6,645 nucleotides of DNA from an uncultured Lachnospiraceae bacterium (lineage in GTDB: Bacteria > Bacillota > Clostridia > Lachnospirales > Lachnospiraceae), in contig CAMWTF010000142.1 in the NCBI GenBank assembly GCA_947177105.1, forward strand, positions 1-6,645, read 5' to 3'. Of this stretch, positions 1 through 5,316 are shown one piece after another. A program made the translations under genes and the position numbers. The first letter of the stretch is position 1. Each line of letters opens with the position of its first letter. A model generated the notes under the pieces. That model searched no databases. It worked only from the letters and a program-made list of their open reading frames with translations, and was not told the DNA's origin.

Positions 1-52
1 GAGCAGAGGACTGAAAATCCTCGTGTCACTGGTTCGATTCCGGTTCTGGGCA
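1..52 (+). tRNA. tRNA-Phe (GAA), 3' portion, cut by the window edge
   Basis: The last two thirds of a tRNA are visible. Bases 1-4 (gagc) fit the 3' half of the D-stem. The anticodon stem is 6-10 with 18-22 (GAGGA/TCCTC), around the 7-base loop CTGAAAA at 11-17, which puts the anticodon GAA at 13-15 (phenylalanine). A 5-base variable loop (23-27) is followed by the T-arm 28-44, with the TTCGATT loop and one G-U pair in the stem. The 3' acceptor strand TCTGGGC (45-51) is followed by discriminator A at 52. CCA is not encoded, so it must be added after transcription. The 5' acceptor strand and most of the D-arm lie outside the window. Confidence 0.96.
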
Positions 53-68
53 TTATTTTATTGTAAAA

Positions 69-106
69 AGCGGCAGAAAAGGCAAAAACATCCTTTTTCT
101 GCCGCT
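69..106 (+). terminator. Rho-independent terminator after tRNA-Phe
   Basis: A perfect 12-bp inverted repeat pairs 69-80 (AGCGGCAGAAAA) with 95-106 (TTTTCTGCCGCT). It extends by two more G-C pairs (81-82 with 92-93) if T94 is bulged. The tail (atatttatgtt) is only moderately T-rich, but the stem is long and GC-rich at its base. Its position 16 bases after the tRNA end suits a terminator of the tRNA transcript. Confidence 0.8.
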
Positions 107-113
107 ATATTTA

Positions 114-122
114 TGTTATACT
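114..122 (+). promoter_or_regulatory. Candidate extended -10 promoter for the HD-domain gene
   Basis: TGTTATACT is an extended -10: TG, one base, then TATACT at 117-122, five of six matches to TATAAT. No good -35 is visible at the right distance, because that stretch is the T-run of the terminator arm. A transcript would start near 129, leaving a leader of about 36 bases before the ATG at 165. The preceding terminator makes a fresh promoter here likely, but the exact site is an inference. Confidence 0.4.
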
Positions 123-154
123 TAAGACAGATATTGCATTTTACCGGATAGAGT

Positions 155-160
155 GGAGGG
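155..160 (+). promoter_or_regulatory. Ribosome binding site that fixes the HD gene start at 165
   Basis: GGAGGG at 155-160 ends four bases before ATG 165. The frame is also open from a GTG at 153, but that codon sits directly against this Shine-Dalgarno and has no purine-rich site of its own. The ATG is therefore the better start. Confidence 0.75.
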
Positions 161-164
161 AAAT

Positions 165-764
165 ATGGATATAGGAGTAAATGGAAGTTGGCAGGGGCGC
201 ATCCGACGGCGCAGTGAGAAGCAGGCGGAGCGGTTCAGGCGCCGCTATCAGAGGGAACACAGGCTTTACCACGCTATAAGAGAGGATGCGGCGGATATTT
301 TGCAGTCCTCTAATTTTCGTAAGACCAGGCAGCATGTACAGCATGGAACTATGACAGTAAACAGCCACTGTATGGACGTGGCCAAATGCAGTCTCTATCT
401 CAGTGAAAAGCTGGCAAAGCTACATATTCGCTGTAATCGCAGGGAATTGATCCGAGGGGCGCTGCTGCATGACTATTTTCTCTATGACTGGCATGATAAG
501 GATCATGTACAGATACACAATCTTCATGGCTTCTACCATCCGGGAATCGCTCTGAAAAATGCTTCCGCAGAATATCGGCTGACGCCCAGGGAGAGAGATA
601 TAATCAAGAAGCACATGTGGCCGCTGACGGTAGTGCCGCCCATGTGCAGGGAGGCTTGGATCGTGACAGTGGCGGATAAATGGTGTTCTACACTGGAGAC
701 TCTGCGCCTGCGCCATGGACATGGCGCCATCAGATATTTGACTGGCAGTACAAGCGAGGAGTAA
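165..764 (+). CDS. HD-domain metal-dependent phosphohydrolase-like protein
   Basis: The product is 199 residues from ATG 165. A basic, arginine-rich N-terminus (residues about 12-40) precedes a compact HD domain. The expected metal ligands are visible in order: H68 (NSH), the H102-D103 pair in a GALLHDYFLYDWH segment, histidines 121/125 in HGFYHP, H150 in KKHMWPLT, and a late aspartate, D171, in VTVADKWCSTLE. This H...HD...H...H...D order is typical of HD hydrolases that act on nucleotides or other phosphate esters. Proteins with HDYFLYDWH and HGFxHPG segments are, in my knowledge, common in Firmicutes, with no specific substrate that I know of. No membrane segment or signal peptide is seen. 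The gene ends 18 bases before the decarboxylase and is probably cotranscribed with it. The family is clear; the substrate is unknown. Confidence 0.88.
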   Translation: MDIGVNGSWQGRIRRRSEKQAERFRRRYQREHRLYHAIREDAADILQSSNFRKTRQHVQHGTMTVNSHCMDVAKCSLYLSEKLAKLHIRCNRRELIRGALLHDYFLYDWHDKDHVQIHNLHGFYHPGIALKNASAEYRLTPRERDIIKKHMWPLTVVPPMCREAWIVTVADKWCSTLETLRLRHGHGAIRYLTGSTSEE

Positions 765-771
765 TAAGGGC

Positions 772-776
772 AAGGA
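772..776 (+). promoter_or_regulatory. Ribosome binding site for the decarboxylase GTG start
   Basis: AAGGA lies six bases before GTG 783. It supports the non-ATG start, and the resulting N-terminus (MESLFEQLKDY) leads straight into the family's conserved YPCHMPGHKR segment. Confidence 0.6.
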
Positions 777-782
777 CAGAGA

Positions 783-2390
783 GTGGAAAGTTTATTTGAA
801 CAGTTAAAAGACTATAACGGATCGGGAATTTATCCCTGTCATATGCCGGGACACAAGAGGCATGGAATGGGGGCCTTGCCGGAGTTGCTGGCAGAACTGG
901 ATATAACGGAAGTGGAGGGCTTTGACAATCTGCACCAGCCTGAGGGGATCTTGCAGGAATTGCAGCAGTATGCGGCGTCGGCCTATGGGGCGGAGGAGAC
1001 CTATTATTTGGTGGGAGGCAGCACTTGTGGCATCCTCAGTGCTGTCAGCGCAGCGATTCCTAAAGGCGGCAGACTGCTGATAGCCCGCAACTGCCATAAA
1101 TCCATCTACCATGCGGCATATATTCGTCAGCTACAGCTTTCCTATCTATATCCAGAACTGCTGCCTGGGGTGGATATCTGCGAGGCGATAACTGCCCGGC
1201 AAGTGCAGGAGGCGTTGGAGAGGGAACAGGATATACAAGGTGTGCTTATTGTGTCCCCCACCTATGAAGGGCGGATTGCGGAGGTGGAGGAGATTGCCCG
1301 GATTGTACATGGTTTTGGTATCCCGCTGATTGTGGATGAAGCTCACGGTGCCCATTTAGGCTTTCATCCCGCTTTTGCCCAGGGAAGCAGCCGGGCGGGA
1401 GCAGATCTGGTGGTGACCAGTGTCCATAAGACTTTGCCAGCCATGACGCAGACGGCGCTATTGCATGCGAACGGTCCGTTGGTGGATCGGCGCTTGCTTA
1501 GACGTTTTCTTAGGATTTACCAGAGCAGCAGTCCATCCTATGTGCTGATGGCCAGTATTGACAATGCCATACATCTGGCGAAGGAGGAAGGACACCGGCT
1601 TTTCCAGCGGATGCTTGAGAACTGGAGCCGTATGCTGGAGCAACTGTCGGTCTGCAAAGTTTTAACAATATGGCCTTCCATGTCACTGGAACGAGCAGAG
1701 TATCAAAGACATCAGGATATTGGAAAATTGATTATTTCCGTAAAAAATACGGGGATAACCGGACAGGAATTATACAGGGAACTGCTGGAAAAGTACGGGT
1801 TGCAGATGGAGATGGCCTGTGGCAGTTATGTGTTGGCCATGTTCACCGTTGGAGACGAAGAGCCGGGGTATGAAAGACTGACAAAGGCATTGCTGGAACT
1901 TGACAGCCGGATGCTACGGACTGGAGCCAGAGGAACAAAGTTGGCAGAGGCCGGTGAGATGAAACAGCCAGAGGGCAGCGCGATACATCAGGCAGAGGCT
2001 GATGAGATAAAGCAGATAAGGGACAGCGCGATACCCCAGACAGAGGGCAGTGCGATATCCCAGGCAGTAACCGATGGAACGAAGCGGATAGATACGGATA
2101 CTGCATGGGGGACGGTGCATACCTGTCTGCGGCACAGAAAAAGCATAGCACTGTCGGATTGCTGGGATCGACCCGTGGAATGGATTGCCCTGAAAGATGC
2201 CGTGGGCAGATACGCAGGGGAGTTTGTGAATATCTATCCTCCGGGGTCCCCCATCCTGGTGCCGGGGGAGAGGCTGGAGGAGACAGATAGGCAGCTGATC
2301 GGGCACTATTTGGAAGCTGGTCTGACAGTGCAGGGCATTACCAGACAGGATGGGGAACCAGGGCTTGCAGTGCTGACAGAGCGCATGTAA
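783..2390 (+). CDS. Orn/Lys/Arg decarboxylase family PLP enzyme (YaaO/SpeA type) with an internal repeat insertion
   Basis: The 535-residue protein is a fold-type I, PLP-dependent amino acid decarboxylase; the reaction would release CO2 from lysine, arginine or ornithine to give a polyamine or its precursor. Landmarks are MPGHKRHG (residues 21-28), GGSTCG (78-83), RNCHKS (102-107), DEAHGAH (185-191, with the cofactor-ring aspartate D185) and SVHK (213-216), where K216 should form the Schiff base. The C-terminal domain has the family segment YPPGSPILVPGE. Residues 381-436 are seven degenerate octapeptide repeats in the linker before that domain. Without them the length would match the roughly 480 residues I recall for B. 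subtilis YaaO. It follows the HD gene by 18 bases. Substrate choice among lysine, arginine and ornithine cannot be read from the sequence; YaaO in B. subtilis is described as an arginine decarboxylase. Confidence 0.93.
   Translation: MESLFEQLKDYNGSGIYPCHMPGHKRHGMGALPELLAELDITEVEGFDNLHQPEGILQELQQYAASAYGAEETYYLVGGSTCGILSAVSAAIPKGGRLLIARNCHKSIYHAAYIRQLQLSYLYPELLPGVDICEAITARQVQEALEREQDIQGVLIVSPTYEGRIAEVEEIARIVHGFGIPLIVDEAHGAHLGFHPAFAQGSSRAGADLVVTSVHKTLPAMTQTALLHANGPLVDRRLLRRFLRIYQSSSPSYVLMASIDNAIHLAKEEGHRLFQRMLENWSRMLEQLSVCKVLTIWPSMSLERAEYQRHQDIGKLIISVKNTGITGQELYRELLEKYGLQMEMACGSYVLAMFTVGDEEPGYERLTKALLELDSRMLRTGARGTKLAEAGEMKQPEGSAIHQAEADEIKQIRDSAIPQTEGSAISQAVTDGTKRIDTDTAWGTVHTCLRHRKSIALSDCWDRPVEWIALKDAVGRYAGEFVNIYPPGSPILVPGERLEETDRQLIGHYLEAGLTVQGITRQDGEPGLAVLTERM
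1923..2090 (+). repeat. Seven tandem 24-base repeats inside the decarboxylase gene
   Basis: Seven consecutive 24-base units start at 1923, 1947, 1971, 1995, 2019, 2043 and 2067, all in the reading frame. They encode GARGTKLA, EAGEMKQP, EGSAIHQA, EADEIKQI, RDSAIPQT, EGSAISQA and VTDGTKRI. Units 3 and 6 match at 20 of 24 bases, units 3 and 5 at 18 of 24, and units 2 and 4 at 18 of 24. The outer two units (xx-R/D-GTK) resemble each other more than the inner ones, giving the order C-A-B-A-B-B-C. The array is hydrophilic and probably a flexible linker. It looks like expansion of a short segment followed by drift. Confidence 0.85.
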
Positions 2391-2416
2391 TAAGCGGCAA
2401 AACACGTTAATCAGTA

Positions 2417-2443
2417 TTTGGATATTTCGCATCCAAACTTTTT
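2417..2443 (+). terminator. Possible weak terminator after the decarboxylase
   Basis: TTTGGAT (2417-2423) pairs perfectly with ATCCAAA (2431-2437) around the 7-base loop atttcgc, and a short T-run (2439-2443) follows. The stem has only two G-C pairs, so termination would be inefficient. The same bases can also be read as a poor -35/-10 pair (TTGGAT, 17 bases, TTTAAT), so the role is uncertain. Confidence 0.3.
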
Positions 2444-2551
2444 AATGATAGATAAATCGATAATAGGAATTGTGGATATAGTAAATAAAAACAGGACATT
2501 TAACGAGATTGGTGTTAAAATAAAACGAGGAGCAAGAAGCGCTCTGGATAG

Positions 2552-2557
2552 AAAGGA
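2552..2557 (+). promoter_or_regulatory. Ribosome binding site that fixes the pyk start at 2565
   Basis: AAAGGA ends seven bases before ATG 2565. The reading frame stays open upstream to about 2418, but that extension (49 codons) is AT-rich, has no comparable site and does not resemble pyruvate kinase. MRKTKIVCTIGPAC from 2565 is the usual family beginning. Confidence 0.8.
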
Positions 2558-2564
2558 TTTCAGT

Positions 2565-3980
2565 ATGAGAAAGACAAAAATAGTATGTACCATTGGACCT
2601 GCTTGTGAGACAGAGGAGAGGTTAAGGGAGTTGATGCTGGCCGGCATGGATGTAGCCAGGTTCAATTTTTCCCATGGAACCCATGAGGAGCAGAAGGCGA
2701 AGCTGGAAAAGGTGCTTAAGGTGAGGGAAGAGTTGGGGCTGCAGGTGGCGACTCTTCTGGATACCAAGGGGCCTGAGATTCGGCTAAGGGATTTCGAGGG
2801 CGGCAGAGCAGAGTTGATATCAGGACAGAAATTTGTTCTGACCACAGAGGAAATTCTGGGAAACTGTGAGCGGGCGGCCATCTCTTATAAAAATCTGAGA
2901 AAAGATATCGGTGTGGGAACCCATATTTTAATAGATGACGGTCTGATCGAAATGTGCGCGGATGAGATCACAGATACGGATATCGTCTGTACAGTCATCA
3001 ACGGAGGCACAGTCTCCAACCACAAGGGGGTCAACGTACCCGGCGTGGTTTTGTCCATGCCTTATATCAGCGAGACAGACAGGGCGGATATCCTTTTTGG
3101 CATAGAGATGGGCTATGAGTTTCTGGCGGCCTCCTTTGCCAGGACCAAGGAAGATATTTTGGAGGTGCGCAGTATTCTGGACGCGCACCACTGTGATATG
3201 AAGATTATTGCCAAGATTGAGAATATGCAGGGCATTGAGAATCTGGAGGAGATTCTGGAGGTGTCCGACGGCGTGATGGTAGCCAGAGGGGATATGGGTG
3301 TGGAGATTCCCATTGAGGAGATTCCCGCCTTGCAGAAGAGAATGATCAAGATGGCGGTATCTCAGGGCAAGCATGTGATCACAGCAACCCAGATGCTGGA
3401 GTCCATGATCAAGAATCCCCGGCCCACCAGGGCGGAGGTGACGGACATCGCCAATGCCATCTATGACGGCACTACAGCCATTATGCTTTCCGGCGAGAGC
3501 GCCGCGGGGAAATATCCTGTGGAGGCGGTGGAAACCATGGCCCGCATTGCGGAGTGCGCGGAGAAGGAATTGAACTATCGGGGCAGAATGGACGAACTGG
3601 CCTTAAAAGGCAATCCGGACACGACTACGGCGATCTCCTATGCCACCTGTACCACGGCCATGGATCTGCATGCCAGCGCTATTATCACTGTGACTATGTC
3701 GGGTTTTACAGCCACAAAGGTGGCAAAATATAAACCTTCTTGCCCGATCATCAGCTGCAGCGTGAACTCTCGGGTATGTAAGCAGCTGAATCTGTTGTGG
3801 GGGTGCCAGCCCTTACTGCTGCCGGAGAAAGACGATACAGAGGAGTTGTTTGACGCAGCGGTGGAGGAGGCTAAGAAAGCCGGGTATATCAAGACCGGGG
3901 AGTTGGTGGTCATCACCGCGGGTGTGCCTCTTGGCAAATCAGGAACTACTAACATGATCAGAGTAGTTGAGGTTAAGTAG
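2565..3980 (+). CDS. pyk: Pyruvate kinase
   Basis: The enzyme transfers phosphate from phosphoenolpyruvate to ADP, giving pyruvate and ATP as the last step of glycolysis, in the cytoplasm. The 471 residues have the normal short length, without the extra C-terminal PEP-utiliser-like domain found in Bacillus-type enzymes. Visible landmarks are KIVCTIGPAC (5-14), the active-site arginine R32 in ARFNFSHG, DTKGPEIR (66-73), the B domain (about 70-170), the signature IIAKIENMQGIEN with catalytic K217 and metal ligand E219, metal ligand D243 in ARGDMGVE, ITATQMLESM (272-281) with T275, PTRAEVTDIANAI and MLSGESAAGKYP (307-318). The C-terminal allosteric domain follows to the end. No catalytic residue is missing. 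The Gmk-like gene begins five bases after the stop, so the two are probably cotranscribed and perhaps translationally coupled. Confidence 0.98.
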   Translation: MRKTKIVCTIGPACETEERLRELMLAGMDVARFNFSHGTHEEQKAKLEKVLKVREELGLQVATLLDTKGPEIRLRDFEGGRAELISGQKFVLTTEEILGNCERAAISYKNLRKDIGVGTHILIDDGLIEMCADEITDTDIVCTVINGGTVSNHKGVNVPGVVLSMPYISETDRADILFGIEMGYEFLAASFARTKEDILEVRSILDAHHCDMKIIAKIENMQGIENLEEILEVSDGVMVARGDMGVEIPIEEIPALQKRMIKMAVSQGKHVITATQMLESMIKNPRPTRAEVTDIANAIYDGTTAIMLSGESAAGKYPVEAVETMARIAECAEKELNYRGRMDELALKGNPDTTTAISYATCTTAMDLHASAIITVTMSGFTATKVAKYKPSCPIISCSVNSRVCKQLNLLWGCQPLLLPEKDDTEELFDAAVEEAKKAGYIKTGELVVITAGVPLGKSGTTNMIRVVEVK

Positions 3981-3985
3981 GCATT

Positions 3986-4588
3986 ATGGGTAAAATGATA
4001 TGTCTGATGGGGAAAAGTTCTTCCGGAAAAGACACTATATATAAACATCTGATGGAGGACCCAAGATTGTCGCTGCGTCCCATAGTGCCCTATACCACCC
4101 GGCCCATACGGGCCGGGGAACAGAACGGCGTGGAATATTTTTTTACGGATGAGGCAGGGTTTCGCAGGCTGCAGTCGGCGGGCAGGATTATCGAGGAGAG
4201 AGCCTACAGGACGGTTCATGGTTTATGGCGATACTTTACCGTCGCGGACGAACAGCTTGACCTGGCTGCGGCGGATTACTGCCTGATTGGCACTCTAGAG
4301 GCATATAGGAGCTTAAAGGATTACTATGGCCCGGACAGGGTTCTGCCCGTGTTGATCGAGTTGGATGACGGGGAGCGCTTGAGTAGGGCATTGGCCAGAG
4401 AACGGGCCCAGCAGCATCCCAGATATGAGGAAATGTGCCGCAGATTTTTGGCGGACAGTCAGGATTTTTCCGAGACGCGGATCAAGGGGGCGGGCATCAC
4501 CAAGAGATTTCGCAACGACGAATTGGAAAGCTGCCTGGAGGCAATCTATACATATATAATGCAGGAAAATTCTTCCATAGATAAGTAA
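3986..4588 (+). CDS. Guanylate kinase-like nucleotide kinase in the tmk position
   Basis: The 200-residue protein has the order of a guanylate kinase: P-loop GKSSSGKDT (9-17), a nucleoside-monophosphate region TTRPIRAGEQNGVEYFF (37-53), and a basic lid and C-terminal helix region (about 130-180). Of the residues that bind GMP in classical enzymes, R39, R42, E45 and Y51 are present. However, the serine four residues before R39 is P35, the YG(S/T) motif reads YFT (83-85), and the conserved IDxQG segment reads IGTLE (101-105), losing its aspartate. The P-loop carries aspartate (D16) where S/T usually binds magnesium, with T17 next. The start has only a weak Shine-Dalgarno over the pyk stop, which suggests coupling. 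In B. subtilis this slot holds thymidylate kinase. It is safely a P-loop NMP-kinase-type protein; GMP as substrate is not certain. Confidence 0.85.
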   Translation: MGKMICLMGKSSSGKDTIYKHLMEDPRLSLRPIVPYTTRPIRAGEQNGVEYFFTDEAGFRRLQSAGRIIEERAYRTVHGLWRYFTVADEQLDLAAADYCLIGTLEAYRSLKDYYGPDRVLPVLIELDDGERLSRALARERAQQHPRYEEMCRRFLADSQDFSETRIKGAGITKRFRNDELESCLEAIYTYIMQENSSIDK

Positions 4589-4832
4589 AGATAAGCGAGA
4601 ATCAAAACTTAAGGCGCAACATTATTAAGCCAAATGCAGACAGGCAAATGACAGAATAAGAAATATTTGCACATTGCCGCCAGCACAGTCAATCAAATGA
4701 TAGCAGATATATTCTTTAGAACCGCGGGCACCGAGAGTCAGGTCTCCATGTTCACAAAGCATTGGTGCGGTCGTCACATAAACGATATGATTATAACGCA
4801 ATACCACAGGTCGGATATACGAGGGGATTGAT
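4589..4832. other. 244-base gap without a convincing gene, at the place of yaaQ
   Basis: B. subtilis has yaaQ (darA, a PII-like c-di-AMP receptor) between tmk and yaaR. Here no + strand frame is open long enough for that roughly 109-residue protein, and no part reads like it. On the - strand a frame is open through the whole gap and into yaaR; its most plausible stand-alone part would start at an ATG near 4762 and give about 45 residues with four cysteines and a hydrophobic end. No strong terminator is seen after the kinase gene. Base composition is more AT-rich than the genes. Confidence 0.5.
4762..4791 (+). promoter_or_regulatory. Candidate promoter for yaaR-holB
   Basis: TTGGTG (4762-4767) and TATGAT (4786-4791) are separated by 18 bases. 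The -10 matches five of six consensus bases, the -35 only three. A start near 4798 would give a leader of about 35 bases before yaaR. Its place in the longest gap upstream of yaaR is the main support. Confidence 0.3.
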
Positions 4833-5273
4833 ATGGATATAAAAGTAAACCAAGTAAGCACTGCCACACCGGTGGAGAATACTGCTCCTGTCCAGCAGAC
4901 GGACGGCAATTTCAAATTCACGCTGGCCAGCCACATAGAGGAGGCTGAGCTGCAGGAGAGACTCAGCGGATTGATGGAGCAGATCACCATGGAAGGGGAG
5001 AAACTGGCAAAACGCAAAGACTTGCGGGATATGAAACATTACCGGGGGCTGGTCAAGGCGTTTATGAATGAGATAATCAGCCGCTCACACTCCTTTTCCA
5101 GAGAGAATTTCCTGGACAGGAAGGGAAGACACCGTGTCTACGGCATTGTGCGGCTGGTGGATCAGAATCTGGATGATTTGGCCCAGGAACTGATGAAGGA
5201 TGAGAAGGACAATCTGGCGATCCTCTCCAAGATTGGGGAAATTCGCGGATTGTTGCTGGATATATTCATGTAG
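4833..5273 (+). CDS. yaaR: YaaR family protein (DUF327)
   Basis: The 146-residue protein matches the usual YaaR length, and its position immediately before holB is the conserved one. The first 28 residues are polar and probably disordered (TATPVENTAPVQQTDG). The rest is almost all predicted helix with heptad-like spacing: EEAELQERLSGLMEQITMEGEKLAKRKDLRDMKHYRGLVKAFMNEI, then SHSFSRENFLDRKGRHRVYGIVRLVDQNLDDLAQEL, then a final amphipathic helix. No membrane segment, signal peptide or catalytic motif is seen. GAGGGG at 4821-4826, six bases before the ATG, supports the start. The family's molecular role is unknown to me; its fixed place beside holB and ricT is the main clue. holB follows after 43 bases. 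Confidence 0.92.
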   Translation: MDIKVNQVSTATPVENTAPVQQTDGNFKFTLASHIEEAELQERLSGLMEQITMEGEKLAKRKDLRDMKHYRGLVKAFMNEIISRSHSFSRENFLDRKGRHRVYGIVRLVDQNLDDLAQELMKDEKDNLAILSKIGEIRGLLLDIFM

Positions 5274-5303
5274 AGAAGGCAGGGAGTATTAGGTACAAAA
5301 AGC

Positions 5304-5312
5304 AGGAGGGGG
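5304..5312 (+). promoter_or_regulatory. Strong ribosome binding site of holB
   Basis: AGGAGGGGG contains a full GGAGG core at 5305-5309, seven bases before ATG 5317. It is one of the strongest Shine-Dalgarno sites in the window. Confidence 0.8.
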
Positions 5313-5316
5313 CATT

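Larger units (their letters stand above)
2391..2564 (+). other. AT-rich leader region before pyruvate kinase
   Basis: This 174-base gap is clearly more AT-rich than the flanking genes and probably holds the pyk promoter. Candidate -10 boxes are TTTAAT (2441-2446, with TTGGAT 17 bases upstream) and TATAGT (2477-2482, without a convincing -35). A 6-bp inverted repeat, TTTAAC (2499-2504) with GTTAAA (2514-2519), is a possible operator-like site but short enough to be chance. The frame of pyk is open across most of the gap without a start of its own. Confidence 0.35.

Noticed and set aside
1..52. tRNA 3' end as a phage or island attachment site.
   Set aside because: No integrase, and I noticed no second copy of the tRNA end in the window; the downstream genes are housekeeping in type.
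1914..2432. A 172-codon - strand frame across the end of the decarboxylase, containing repeated CRCPL-like peptides.
   Set aside because: It is the complement of the 24-base repeat array and the C-terminal domain of a well-supported + strand gene. It has no ribosome site or family features.
2418..2564. A longer pyruvate kinase with 49 extra N-terminal residues from an upstream TTG.
   Set aside because: The extension is AT-rich, has no ribosome site and no family resemblance. ATG 2565 has AAAGGA seven bases upstream and gives the normal N-terminus.
3638..4219. A 193-codon - strand frame over the pyk/kinase junction.
   Set aside because: It lies opposite two strongly supported genes and its translation has no recognisable domain.
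4607..4625. Small inverted repeat CTTAA...TTAAG after the kinase gene as a terminator.
   Set aside because: Five AT-only-type pairs with a long loop and no T-run; too weak to support.
165..4853. The HD gene and yaaR start with nearly the same bases (ATGGATATA then rrAGTAAA; 15 of 18 identical), giving MDIGVN and MDIKVN.
   Set aside because: Similarity stops after six codons and upstream sequences differ. Most likely coincidence in AT-rich gene starts.
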